From: Capitulum mitella
Lineage: Eukaryota; Arthropoda; Thecostraca; Pollicipedomorpha; Pollicipedidae
Reading direction: 5' to 3'
DNA length: 64,000 nt
Assembly: GCA_030062745.1 (NCBI GenBank)
Contig: CP099840.1
Location: forward strand, 13,857,437-13,921,436
Shown in pieces: positions 1-11,398 of this stretch. The notes under the pieces are model-generated. The model saw nothing but the letters and a program-made list of their open reading frames with translations, ran no database searches and had not been told where the DNA came from. The translations under genes and the position numbers were made by a program. Each line of letters starts with the position of its first letter. Position 1 is the first letter of the stretch.

Positions 1-445
1 CCATTAGCTGGGACTCTGCTTTAGGCAGAACTAAGGAAATATATTTCTCGCATCTGCAGCTTTAAACCAAAGTGCAGATATGGCGGCGACCCCATCAATT
101 TGAAACGTACGTGAGCTCTAATGATGCACTGAAATAGTTTTCTCGAAATGAATTGCCTCATATCTCCTTGAAAAATGGTCCCATGCCTATGCATTTCACA
201 TGCCCATCAACTTTTGCGGAATTTTACTGTACGCCATGGGTGTTGTGTAGAAAAATACAACGTAAAGTCATCGGTACCCGTCCCAATTTTTTGCCCCTGA
301 TGCTGCCCCTTTTGGCTGTCCTCTCTCCCAATCACAAAGACAGCGAAGACTAGTTGAGTGACTCGATGGATGCCGACCTGCTACACCGTGGTGAATTAGG
401 TTGCCGGGAGCGTTAGCCGCTGGTTGGCCGGTTTCCTTTCGATTT
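1..445. other. Unassigned DNA
   Basis: No gene, RNA or recognisable mobile element is seen. Short open frames here have no family features. Confidence 0.5.
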
Positions 446-715
446 CTCAACACCGGTGAGGTGGACTTTCCCCTCTAATTTCCCAACACCGATGAGGTGG
501 ACGTTCCCCTGTAATTCCCCAACACCGGTGAGGTGGACGTTCCTCTTTGATTTTCCAACACCGGTGAGGTGGACGTTTGGCTCTGATTTCCCTACACCGG
601 TGAGGTGCACATTCCCCTCTAATTGCCCAACACCGATGAGATGGCCCTTCCCCTCTGATTTCCCAACACTGGTGAGGTGGACGTTCCCTCTGATTCCCCA
701 ACACGGTTGAGGTGG
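446..715. repeat. 36-bp minisatellite, about 7.5 copies
   Basis: The motif CAACACCGGTGAGGTGGACG recurs at 36-bp steps (CACCG at 451, 487, 523, 559, 595, 631, then CACTG at 667), the last interval being 35 bp. Because 36 is a multiple of three, 12-residue repeats open in several frames on both strands; none has a start context or splice sites that I trust. Confidence 0.9.
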
Positions 716-1500
716 GGAGCACTCGGCTTCGAGACATTTGCTCGGGCGTGACTGTGTCATCATCATCGCCGTCTGGCCGTTGGAGGCATTGCATTGCTGT
801 TCAGAATTGCCAGCGTTTGTTATGTCGTGGTGTGTCTTTATCTGACCGACATGATGTCCTGCGAAATAGACGTTTTCGACAGTGATGACATGGTCTTGTT
901 ACCCCTCGCTAACAGCACAAAACGTGACACATGGGCTTCTTTTATTAAATATGGGCATCGTTTTCCATCACTCTGGCCTTAGCCTGGTGGGGTGTGATTT
1001 CGTGCAATATCATTGTGCACCACGACTAAATAGGTTCTAATGCCTGACACGTCCAAAAAACTGTCTTGCGCGGTTGCAAAGCATGCTCAACAACATTTTA
1101 GAACGTAGTCAAGATAAATTTGCATTACTGGTGGCAAATAAAATGTGTATCTGTAGGATTAGCAGATATGGATGTTGAAGTTGAAGGGGTTAAATGTTAG
1201 GTTAGGTGTTAAAGTTGAAGGGGTTGAATGTTTCGGGCCTGCGTCATGAAAACCCCTGCCGCCAAGAAGGTTAATCACTTGCCTTAGTATGACGGGACCA
1301 TCTGCGATGCGGCGTTGTGTCTCGGAGATATGCATCTGGTGTTCCGTTCCATAGGCAGACCGGGAGAACTGCGAAAGTGCCTCCTTAACCCTCGCACTGA
1401 CGTGGGGTAGGTATCTGCCTCCCCCGACCTTTTTTATGTTACTTCTGATCCAAGCAAGCTAGCCTTCGGGAGCCTGCACCTTCTTGTTTATCAGTTTCAC
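716..1500. other. Unassigned DNA
   Basis: Nothing recognisable except a short direct repeat at 1175-1235 (GTTGAAGGGGTTAAATGTTA and GTTGAAGGGGTTGAATGTTT). Confidence 0.5.
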
Positions 1501-2460
1501 CAAGATCCCCAAAATCTGAGATATGAGTCATGTTAAGTCATGTCATGCTAAAACGTCGATGAATGCGACGTTTGCTAATAATGAGTTCTTGGATGGTTGT
1601 GAGTGGCTTTACCTGACTTTACCAAGATTGTCACCGCCTGACCCGAAATTCTGATTTGGGAGTTGACTTAGGTCACTGACGTTGGTTGACCTTTACGTCT
1701 AGGATTGTGGTAATAAGCGGTAGAGTAGTCTTTTTTCTTCAGTTTCATCAACTTTTCACATCCGTCCTGCCGCCTCATTTGCAAATGACATTTTGGTTCA
1801 AGAGGTCACATTAGGTCACTGGCCTAAGTTGACAGCTAGCTCAAGAATTTTGATAAATAACGTTCCAGTATTGTTTCTTTCGGCTCTGTTAACTTTTTCT
1901 GTCATTCCAGTTGCCCTACGTACAGACTGCGTTTTCCAGCCTCTAGGTCACTGTAGTTCACTGAGCTAAGCTGGCCTTTAGCTCAGGTCTTCGATAATAT
2001 TCGCTTTAGTGATAACTTTCCGGTTTTCATCAACCTTTCTCGTCTTTCCAGCTCTTTCAACTGTAAATGAATTTTTGGACGTAAAGACCACCTGGGCCAG
2101 CGGCTTAAGTTGACCTGGGCAGCTTTTAGTTCGGGCTAGCCAGCCTATTCGATAACAAAACCTGTAAAACAATCCACAATCCGAATCCGATGTAAAGGTA
2201 AAGGTAGAACGCAGGAATTACGAAGCCTAGAGGAAGGAAGGCGAATAAACAAAAGAAAAACTAATCAGGTGGCCTTGGTTGACCCTGGTCATAGACCATA
2301 TATAGTTATATGTTGGTTGACTGTATCATCTTAAGTGCATAGACAACCTAAATATTCCGAGTTAAAAACAATAGAAGCGATTTGCGGGCCTGCTAGATCC
2401 AAATTAGGCAAAAATGTGGAATGACCTGATATGACCTTGATTTTAACCTCACGTATATAA
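1501..2460. repeat. Degenerate dispersed repeat with AGGTCA/TGACCT half-sites
   Basis: AGGTCA-type hexamers recur (near 1669, 1803, 1813, 1945, 2430), some as imperfect palindromes with one spacer base (AGGTCACTGACGT at 1669). Style and motifs resemble 36440-37660. No coding content is seen. Confidence 0.4.
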
Positions 2461-2489
2461 CTGGCATTAACAGATATTATTAACAAGCT

Positions 2490-3740
2490 CCGGGGCTATC
2501 AAATGCCGTTTTGCTCGGCTCTAGCCTGTTCCAATAAAAAAAAAACAGCAGGGGGTAGGTATCATGGTGCGAAAAGTAGCTGGAGATCCCCCTTGCCGGA
2601 AAATGTTCTGCCGCTGCTGCAGAGATTGACTGTTTGGAACTGGTGTGAGGGGTCGGCCCACCGCGCACCGGAAGCAACACCTCAGGTACGGAGTGTTTCC
2701 AGCTGGCTCAAACATTTTCGTGCCCATTCGGCCGGGGAGAACTGCTGGAAGCCCTGCGCTGACCGGCATTTCAAGGCCGAGACGGTCGGCCGCTCTCACG
2801 ACAAGTCCAGCCTGGCCAGGTGTGGCGGAGGCCAGTTTGAAGGCGGAGTGGACCAGAAACAGCCAGAAGTCGAGCCGCCAGGCCAGTTGCCCAGACGGCG
2901 CCCTATCTCAGCTCGGGGTGGCGCCAGCCGACAGCCTCTGCACACCACTGTACAGCAGAGTTCTGTTGCGTTTTCGGCGCGGGCTGGAGATTGGCGCGTC
3001 TCGCCCGCGGCGCCGTCGGTCTCGCCTGCCGAGGATCCGGCCGAACAAAGTTAGCAGCGCTGTCCTGGTGTCCGGTGGCTGGTATGACGGCCCAACGGTG
3101 CGCGCCCCGCGAGAGGCAGGGAGCGCCGGCCCGGCCTGGCCGATGCTCAAGGTTGACCGCAGCGTCCTGGCCCCCGTCTAATGTGCGCCGTAATTGCTGT
3201 GACCGGCCGCTACCCGCATTCCTTCGGCCCACGCCCGGGCCCTGTAAGCGGCGCTGGCGGCGCTGGGGTGGGCCCGGCCGGGCCGAGCTGGGTCGGTCGC
3301 GAGCCGACCCCAGACGGCGCCCCGGCACGTCCCAGCTGCGGAGATTCACGTGTCTCTGAGAGTCACGGGCTCACGAGCTGGCGGTGTGGAACGGTCTGGA
3401 GCTGGAGCTGGAGCCGGTAGAGTGTTCGGGAACATCAAATGGCCTTCCTGAAAGCTCTGGGATTGGAAGGTTATTCTAGGGCCTGAGATCGAGGCGTGCA
3501 AATCGTTCTTAGATGTCACCACTGGAAACGGGCGGCATCTGTGGGGCTCCGGACAGCATTGGAGGGCCTCGTCCAGGTGCTGTCGTCCCATCCCGTGTCC
3601 GCGCCCCGGCGCACAACCCTGCGGTGCCTCTCTCTGTCCCCTCCTCCATCTGTCAGGGTACACGCACCCTGCCAGGCCACTCTCCTGTGACTGGTCTCTC
3701 CATTGACGGCCTTGGCTCGCTGGCCACGGTTACGTAATTT
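2490..3740. other. GC-rich island with overlapping open frames
   Basis: Base composition turns sharply GC-rich and frames open on both strands, as expected by chance in GC-rich DNA. One plus frame (2503-3054) begins MPFCSALACSN and later has C-A-D-R-H-F. This recalls the C-x4-C and C-x2-H-F of THAP zinc fingers, but the second half has an extra residue and the spacing is too long. I do not call a gene. Confidence 0.35.
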
Positions 3741-4929
3741 TGGCGCGGTCTGGTTGGAACTGGCTATGAGGCTGGCGTTGGGTCATTTGCTCATGCAAAC
3801 ACGAGCCAGACGGAAATTTAGCATGCGTTAATCGTATGCTGACTACGTTTTGCAACTTCAGTAGGATATTACGGTGACGTTGTGAATACATGAAACTACG
3901 ATTTTACAAGGATTATGTTCCTAAATATAACACATGGTTTTCGCATGATCCTATATATTTCACATTCCACTCAATCGATGTAAATGTGCAGAGTTGAACG
4001 ATTCCGTTTTCGGAAGCAGCTACAATACGCACCTTTATCATAAGGACGGATGCAGGATTTCCCTAATGAGAAGGGTAATTTCATGTCCGAGCCCGTGTGA
4101 TAAGTGGCCCTTCGGAAGCGCACGGAGGCTCCCAATTTAATTCGTTTTGCGTTTGTGCAGCTTGCGACATATCGTATATATGGGCTGAGAAGAACATGCC
4201 TCTCTTTAGAACGTCGTTAGTTTTTTGTGTAAATTTGATCCGAATGCTTTCTTAGGATGCCTTGGAACCAGACCCCGTGTTAAGCAGTGCTTGCTGCACG
4301 GACCTCTGGTTCTTGGGGTCCCTAGTCCCCGGATCCACATCCACTGCCTAGTGTTAGTTGAGCGACGGTGTGCGCTCCAACTTCTTGACGGCACCTACGG
4401 GACATTCTGTCCCGATTCTACTCCCATAACATATGAGGGAAGGTCGATCTCACCGAAGCGACTCCCTTAATCCCATTACATGCGAAAGACCTTGGAGGTT
4501 CCATTCAGCATTCGTAGGAGGCTGGCAGATTTTATTTAAACTGCCTGCGACCCATATTTTTGGAAACCTGTAGGCCATCTATTTACCCATATACCCAATG
4601 TAGTGCAGATATTTGTTCGAAGATATATAAAAACAACTTTTATTTTCCGGAATTCCATGGGACTGCGTTTGTAAAATTGGCTGTGCTCTTCTACAAATTT
4701 AGCCCGATTGTTTTTACGTGGGTGACGTGGCGATAGTTCATGCTAAGCTAAGCTTGTTGCCGAACCCTGACTCCGCCACCCATGCGTACCAAAATTTGGA
4801 ATAATTTTTTCACAGGCACCGAACCAGATAGCGCTGGAATGTCTTTATGATGCCGTTCAGTTCCATGATACGGCCGCCCTGTGACCGAATGACACTTGCG
4901 GTTAAGGGCCCTTTATGGGCCCTTTATTA
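3741..4929. other. Unassigned DNA
   Basis: Mixed-composition DNA. No exon, RNA gene or repeat family was identified. Confidence 0.45.
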
Positions 4930-5018
4930 CACGTGCCCCTTATGGGATACGAACCCAGCGCCTTCCACGCACATGACCTTGTTGTCCGGCTCTTTATCCA
5001 TCAAGCTACGGCGGGACT
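4930..5018 (-). repeat. tRNA-derived SINE-like fragment
   Basis: On the minus strand there is an A-box-like TAGCTTGATGGATAAAGAG and, about 45 bp later, a B-box-like GGGTTCGTATCCC, the order and spacing of a tRNA internal promoter. The acceptor ends do not pair, so it is a tRNA relic or SINE head and not a working tRNA. Confidence 0.45.
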
Positions 5019-5039
5019 TGTGAAGGATTTGTGGTTCTG

Positions 5040-5980
5040 TGGTGGATGGGCCCGTCATTCGTCATGGATCTTAGCACAGAACACCATCACACGCAACAAT
5101 ACTAATGCTAGTGATCTTAACAAGATCTTTTAACTCGTTCGGCGTGAGATAGACATTGTCTCTATACTTTTCGCAAGGCCCCCAGGACGGTGATCAGGGT
5201 AGATCGACCCGCGCAAAAATTGGCCTTTTTCACTGCTAAAGCCAACCTCTTCCATACGTCACCCACTAATGGATGGTACATCCTCTGTGAATGGTCCGAC
5301 CGATAGGCTGGTTGTTACCTTGTGTCTCTGTGACAGACATCGTCGGATTTTCTGTCATGTCTCGAGGGCACCAGCGACGGTGTCTGGCGGAGGTCAGCTC
5401 TGCGAATGCGGCTAGTGCTGGCTGCCGTGACGTAACGCCAGGTGTCCTAACATCTCTGCTGCGCACTGTCCTATGAGGCTGCTCTCACGTGCTGTCGTGT
5501 TCCAGTCGAGGGCGTCGGTGGGCCCCGGGTGGCTGCTCGAGCCTCCGCGGGTGCGGGCAGCCACTGAGCCCGACGTCTCTGACCGCAGTGTAGTCCTGCA
5601 GACTAGGTACGGTGTCAAGCGGGCGTCACGAGCTGAGTCAAATGACTGGTCGCGCTCGTTTTGGGGATGGGAGAGGCCACAGCGCCGAGCGGCTACGGCA
5701 GAACACAGCATCCTACGTAACCCGAACCGACATAGTGACATAGCGGACCTGCAGGACGCGGAATGACAGGTCACACAGGGTATCGCCAACGGCGCTGGTT
5801 AGGCGTCTCAGCCGGGGCATCAAAAGAAGCTCTCAGGTCCTTCTCGCCTCACGTTTTAGGACGGCTTTTAGAAAGACAACAATTCAGAGCGTATTTATGT
5901 TATCATAATGTTTTGTTCTCAGGGCTGTGTTTTGGTAGTACGTGCATCAACTCCAGGTGGAAATACATATTTTTTTAGGA
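5040..5980. other. Unassigned DNA
   Basis: Moderately GC-rich with short frames on both strands. Nothing recognised. Confidence 0.45.
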
Positions 5981-6120
5981 CTGGCCTCTCGTCCGGGCGG
6001 CTGCCCAGGCTAGGCGTCTGGCCGGCCGCCTGGACTCCTGTCTGGACTCCCTGTCTGGACTTCTTGTCTGGCCGGCCGTGTGGGCTTTCCGTCTGACCGG
6101 CCGTCTGAACGAGCAGTGGT
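5981..6120. repeat. Degenerate short tandem repeat (TGTCTGGACT / GGCCGGCCG)
   Basis: Successive 14-17-bp units alternate CTGTCTGGACT with GGCCGGCCG-type words. Units are diverged. Confidence 0.5.
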
Positions 6121-7622
6121 AGTCCGGCTGAGCCGTGACCTCCATCAGCTGTCGGCCTGCCCGGGCCCAACGGTCGCCGCTTTCTCCGAGCTCTCGACTG
6201 CCGCCAGTCTAAGGCGCTATCACACGTGCGGCGCCACCAGCCGCCGCGCCGCGCCGCGCCGGCGGGGCCGTTACCGCACACCGAATACGAAACGGGCCAA
6301 TGGTGGCGCGCTGCACGGTGTCGAGCGGAGCTGAGCGGCGGCGCGTGGCCCCGCGTGCCACCCTCGGAGACGGAGCTTGGAACTGACGGGAGGGGAGGGG
6401 AACAGGGCGCGGAGCAGCGCGCTCGCTCAACCGTGCGCACTGGGTCCGGCCGCTCTGCTTGCCATATCTTCAGGCGTGGTCGAATACAGCATGAAGGGAA
6501 AGTCGATTCTCCTCCAGATCAATGTCACTGAACGTATATTTTCCCTTGTACGAATTGGACAGAAGATAGTGATTGTATGAGCTGTTTGCGCGTTGACGTT
6601 CAGTAAACCGACGTCCACTAACAGAATCGCTGTGCATGCCACGCCGCCGTGGAATGAAACTCACTTGTGCACAGTGGTGGCATTTCAACAGTTACACACA
6701 TCAACTGAAGAACGTCGTTAAAACGTTCCGAAACTTATTTTCACCGGCCCCATCGGTGAACACCAGATAAAGAAGAAGTGAAGCAACACTGCGACAGCTA
6801 TGCGTCAGTTGCCGTTCCAAACTTCCGGCAGGAATGGGAAAGGACAAAAAGCTGACGTACTCTGGCCCATTGGGTCGTTCCGGTCGGCTGGCACGGTCTT
6901 GTAATTTCTCTTTCGGTCGAAACCGGTACGAACCGAACCCCCGAACCATGTAAACATTTTCGGCTGGTTCTTTCTGCAACGCAGCGGATGATGCGTATCA
7001 ACTAAAAGACCATTTGGCGGGCTCAGACTTTTGGTTCGCTGGTTCCTGTGGATTTGCGAGAACCGATGAATGCACGTTGCGTGCGAATGTTTTTTTTTGT
7101 TTTTGTTCAACTGCCACCTATAATATGGTGACCACGAGATATCTCACCTCAGTCCACCATAACGCAGAGAACCTTACGTTAACTTCCATGTAATGAGCTA
7201 TAAACAAGAACAGATATCAAGTCGTTGCACTTCCTGTTGGGAAAAGGAAAAATACACCACAATCTTGAAAGAAGATCACCAGCATTAGTCTGTATCAAAC
7301 AACAAGGAGGAAACTCATCCGATCAAAAAGCTTGCGTCTACCCACAATGCCGATCCTACAAGGAACATTTAAGAGGCTAATGTGACTGAGGGAATGTGAC
7401 CTGGTGGTGGGCTGGGGCACTGTTGTCAGACTTCATCGGAGTTCGACCACTGACGCAGGCCCGCCAATACTAAGCTGGGCTTGTCCGGCGCGGCACCCCG
7501 GGACCGGTCACATGAATCGATGGCCTAAATAGGAATATAATAATCCATGTACAATACCCATTCGAACAACTTACTCTTGCGCTAGTACACTGACACACAC
7601 ACACACGCATACAGATGGCATA
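6121..7622. other. GC-rich island, then unassigned DNA
   Basis: 6121-6470 is GC-rich with GCCGCGCCGCGCC-type runs. 6470-7600 is ordinary composition, with a short CA run near 7593. No gene supported. Confidence 0.45.
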
Positions 7623-7653
7623 CACTCTTAAACATTTGTAATGTTTAAGAGTG
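7623..7653. other. Perfect 14-bp hairpin
   Basis: CACTCTTAAACATT (7623-7636) is followed, after TGT, by its exact reverse complement (7640-7653). Possibly a palindromic transposon remnant or a transcript hairpin. Confidence 0.85.
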
Positions 7654-8115
7654 GCCTGACCAAGGCGACTTCAGTGGGACCCTCCACAGTGGATAGGCAG
7701 ATAAGATTCCGATGTCATGGTCCCACCCGACGAGGCAGAAATCAGCAGTAGTCCGTTATTACTGCACTCAGTGATGACGATGGCATCACCATTGCACCTC
7801 CATGATTATGGGCGAAAACACGGTACGTCGGTCCTGACCGTCTGCCACGGAGAGGAAGGAAGAACAATCGAATCGAACGTACCGAACGCAAAGTGGCGTC
7901 TGCAATTATTTTAAACAACCATCATCGTGGTCCGTACAATTTCACTTGCGGCACAACTTATTTACTCATCCCGACACACACAAAGACCCCAAGGCATGCA
8001 CATATCTGAATTACACACGAAACGTGTGTAGACGTAAGCAATGGCGTGCACGCAGATCCATGGTTGAACTGTTTACATGTGTACGGATGCATGCCATACA
8101 CACATGTCATTGCAA
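7654..8115. other. Unassigned DNA
   Basis: Nothing recognised beyond short ACAC-rich runs. Confidence 0.45.
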
Positions 8116-8153
8116 GTAGCCTAGCCAAAGGGAACCCCCTTTGGCTACGCTAC
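8116..8153. other. 17-bp hairpin, one mismatch
   Basis: GTAGCCTAGCCAAAGGG (8116-8132), loop AACC, then a 17-nt reverse complement differing at one base (8137-8153). Confidence 0.85.
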
Positions 8154-8504
8154 AGAAGAGTGAACTGATCCCCGTGCCCTTATTGTCAGAGATTTACAGA
8201 AATTGGCTGTTATCACAAATGATTTGTTTAAAAGGCAACAATATTTCGGAATTAAAAAGCAATGCGCTCTTTCTGCAAAATCCTCAGACGCTGTATTTGA
8301 AGGGGTCAGTATCTCCGTGTTCGCACTAAAGTGATAAAAGTAGTATCATGCATTGTTATGTCGGCCTAGAGCCCCTAACGAAACTCCTGTCTACGCTGCT
8401 GGTCATGGCCTATCATGATCCACCATTCTAAGGATTAACATCATCGCCTTTGCTTCAGAAAATTAAAAAAATTAAGAAAATTCGCCTTTGCTTCTTCCGG
8501 TCCT

Positions 8505-9640
8505 TCGGCTCTTTGTTCGTCATTTCCAGGGTTTTAAAGCAGCTTTATGAAATTTTGTGACTTTTCCTACCTATTCTTTTTACGTGTTATCACAAATTTT
8601 CGTAATTCTGTTTTGCACAGGGCCGGAGACGAGTTACGTTTTTGGGAGACATCTCACGTTATTTTTGGCAAAAAAATGGCTGCCAAAAATAGAACTTCTA
8701 AGATAAAACGAAAAACTTTATATCGGTGCATAGGTAAACAGCTTGACAAACTTACGGAAATATTTTTGCTTATCTGAGGGTACTTCAGAAGGTCAGGTCT
8801 AGCTCCAAAGTCAAAACTTGGTTTTATGTTAATATTTTTGACGCAAACCATCAAAATGCAAAATCCGGAACATATATGTCTCAGCATAGTGTCCTCTGCT
8901 CGCATTGTAAGTTTCCGATTGATATCGGGTCGGGTCACGGATCCATGAAATAAAATGTCCGCATACGTACCCGATATGATGATGGACAGAAACGGAACTT
9001 TTAAAAACATAATCGATTCAGAGAACTGAAATCGTTTTAAAACACTCATCTGAAATGAATTCAAGCCCATTCCATGTGACTTTATGGTCATTTGAAGTTT
9101 GAAGTCATTTAAGATCAGGGTGCGTAAGTGGGTCCGATAAACATGCGACCATGACAGTCCCCTTTTTAATGCTCCTGGCGCGACCCACGCCAGCATTATA
9201 AAAACATTGTAGTACGATTTGTACTTCGTACTTCTTAAGTATATCACAAGTAGAAGCTAAAGAAGTGTTTTAATGTTTACATTTATTCAGGTTTCAAAAA
9301 CCAAATATGCCTCCAGTTTTCCAGGCCTTGTAAACGCATATGGATCTTCTCAAAACTCTTAACCAATAGGTCGATGGAAAAAGCCTCATTGGTTAGTTCT
9401 CAATTCATGCCAGTTGCATCAAAATCGGCCGATAAACAGCGGCGTTATAACGAGCCAAAAACTACCATCGCTTTGATCGTTTCGCCCCCTGTATCAACCC
9501 TTGTTAAGGTTCTCAATTTTTTCTTATGAAAATCTGTCATGTCATGTCATCAGAAATGATTACGAAATCTTCACGTCATGACGAATCGATTGTCGTTTGT
9601 TGCGATGAAATCGGACGGGTTTTTCTCGAGATCTCGGGGG
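8505..9640 (-). mobile_element. TTAA-type non-autonomous element, old copy, minus strand
   Basis: Read on the minus strand it follows the other copies: a CCCCCGAGATCTCGAGAA start, CGATTTCATCGCAACAAACG, the GTGACCCGACC-GATATCAA block, and the end block with TAGGAAAAGTCACAAAATT and a CCTGGAA end. The terminal repeats are lost. A 197-codon minus frame (8654-9247) lies inside it and is not a gene. Confidence 0.7.
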
Positions 9641-9650
9641 AAGGGTCATT

Positions 9651-9760
9651 GAACGCTCTTTTTTATTACGAATAGCGGGCCGAATTTTTTATTCAGCGAA
9701 ATGTTTTCGCAACAAACACACAGGGAAATGTTTTGGTTATTGCACAGTAGCGTGAGATTT
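9651..9760 (+). repeat. Direct repeat unit 1 of 2
   Basis: About 110 bp from GAACGCTCTTTTTTATTACG, with TTTTTTATTCAG, GCAACAAACACACAG and AAATGTTTTG. It matches 10679-10790 closely and abuts the end of the TTAA element copy. Confidence 0.75.
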
Positions 9761-10678
9761 TTGGCGAAAAAGCCCTCATACGGGAACGCGCCCTAGCGTT
9801 ATGGGTACAGGAATTAGGTGAAGTTAAAATGGCTATAAGGCAATAAATCAATAACGTCGTGGCAGAGTGTGGCTTTTTATTGAAATGTCCTGAAAACAGC
9901 ATAGTCGCTGGACTTGTGTTTGCGGCGCGCAGATTACTAACGTGGGGTTTTGGGCGAAACAGGCGAAAGATCTGTTGAACGTTTTGCATTTTCATGGCCG
10001 GACAGGCTAGCGGAATGGCTGGGGATATCCCATGTTATCGAGAGGGAGGGGGGCTGCATAGAATTTCAGACCGCTCCTTCCAGTAATTGCCGTATGCCGA
10101 ATACTTAAATTTATGGATTTGGGGGAGGGGTAGACCATGCCAGTCTTCAAGTTTCCAAGCCATGGCTAGGAAGCTTTTTGCCCGTTGTTAAAAGTGTTCA
10201 TATGGAAATTAAGCAGTTTTATGGATCTGAGACGCTTTATGGGTCTGCTAATGATGGCATTTCTTGGAATGATCGTGCAAGTCTTGATAGAAAAAAACAT
10301 CGTATAAATGTAATCATTTTAGGATGGTCCGAAAGCTATCATGAATTTGTTTTCGGTCATCTAGAAAAAAACATTTTGGTCCTGGCCATAAAAGAGACCG
10401 TTGCATATTATTCAGCAGTGCAATTTCTACCATCGTTAAAATAATTTTGCGTCAAATTAGAGAACCAAAAGCTAACTATTGCAATCTATGTTTCATTGCA
10501 AAAGGCGGCTGAGTTTAGACAATATCATGGTCATTTTGTGCTGGCGTCGAGCCAGTTCTATGCCTTGTCACGCACTGCAACTATATTTTTTGACATCTTC
10601 AGTTGTTTATCAGATATATGGAGGTAAATATGAGACATGTCGCGAAAAGCGGGCCGCGTGCAGTGTATTTCTAGCCGT
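9761..10678. other. DNA between two direct repeats
   Basis: No coding features. The flanking direct repeats could mark a small LTR-like or tandemly duplicated unit. A GGGGGAGGGG tract lies near 10120. Confidence 0.4.
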
Positions 10679-10790
10679 GAACGCTCTTTTTATTACGAAT
10701 AACCGGCCGGATTTTTTATTCAGAGGAATGTTTTTGCAACAAACGCACAGAGAAATGTTTTGACTATTGCGTAGTAGCGCTAGATTTCTG
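10679..10790 (+). repeat. Direct repeat unit 2 of 2
   Basis: Second copy of the 9651-9760 repeat, in the same orientation, about 1.03 kb downstream. Confidence 0.75.
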
Positions 10791-11304
10791 TGTGCCGTTT
10801 ATTTTGAGCTGCTGATGTGTTAAGCCGACAATGGGACGGAAAACCTAGCATGGGGCTTCCATCAGATGGCCGCGGTCGGCGATTGTCCAGCAAATGGTGC
10901 ACCATGATATACGTCGTATATACATGAAATACTCTCAGTTCCTGGAACTATTGTCTTTCCACTCATGTCGCATCTGAACATGTGGCTTATGACCATTCAT
11001 ATCAACAGAATATTTCTCGATTGCATTCTTTACTGTATACTCTGAAGTTGGAACACTATTTGTAGAGAGAAAGACGCGCCACTTTGTCATTTCAAAGCCT
11101 TCAAATACCACAGCATGATTTTTTTGGCTTGGATGCGAATGGTTGCTGGCGTTATGTAAATGATTGCAGTCCGTGCTAAACATACTTTTTTGCATAGAGC
11201 AATTCAAGGTAACATCCGATTTTGTGACCAAAGTTAAACTTGCCTCCAAGGATGCGACATAACCGTATGGTAGTCAGGTTGACCTTATGTTGGCCAATTG
11301 CCAG
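10791..11304. other. Unassigned DNA
   Basis: Nothing recognised. Confidence 0.4.
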
Positions 11305-11398
11305 CTGACCCGCGGGCCAAATATCGAGCGCCGAGGCAACTCGAACCCGTCCTGCCGAGGCGGGGAGACCAGCGGTCTAAGCAACGGAACTAGCGATC
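11305..11398 (-). repeat. tRNA-derived SINE-like fragment
   Basis: The minus strand reads GATCGCTAGTTCCGTTGCTT, then CCGCTGGTCTCC, then the B-box-like GGGTTCGAGTTGCC. This resembles tRNA D-arm, anticodon and T-arm order without a foldable acceptor stem. Confidence 0.45.

Noticed and set aside
1190-1215. TTAGGTTAGG as an arthropod telomere repeat
   Set aside because: Only two units; a similar pair occurs at 40352. Chance level.
2490-3740. CpG-island promoter for the SEA-EGF gene
   Set aside because: Many similar GC islands occur in the first 31 kb and none can be tied to the missing first exon.
8654-9247. 197-codon minus frame
   Set aside because: Lies wholly inside an old copy of the non-coding TTAA element; no counterpart frame in other copies.
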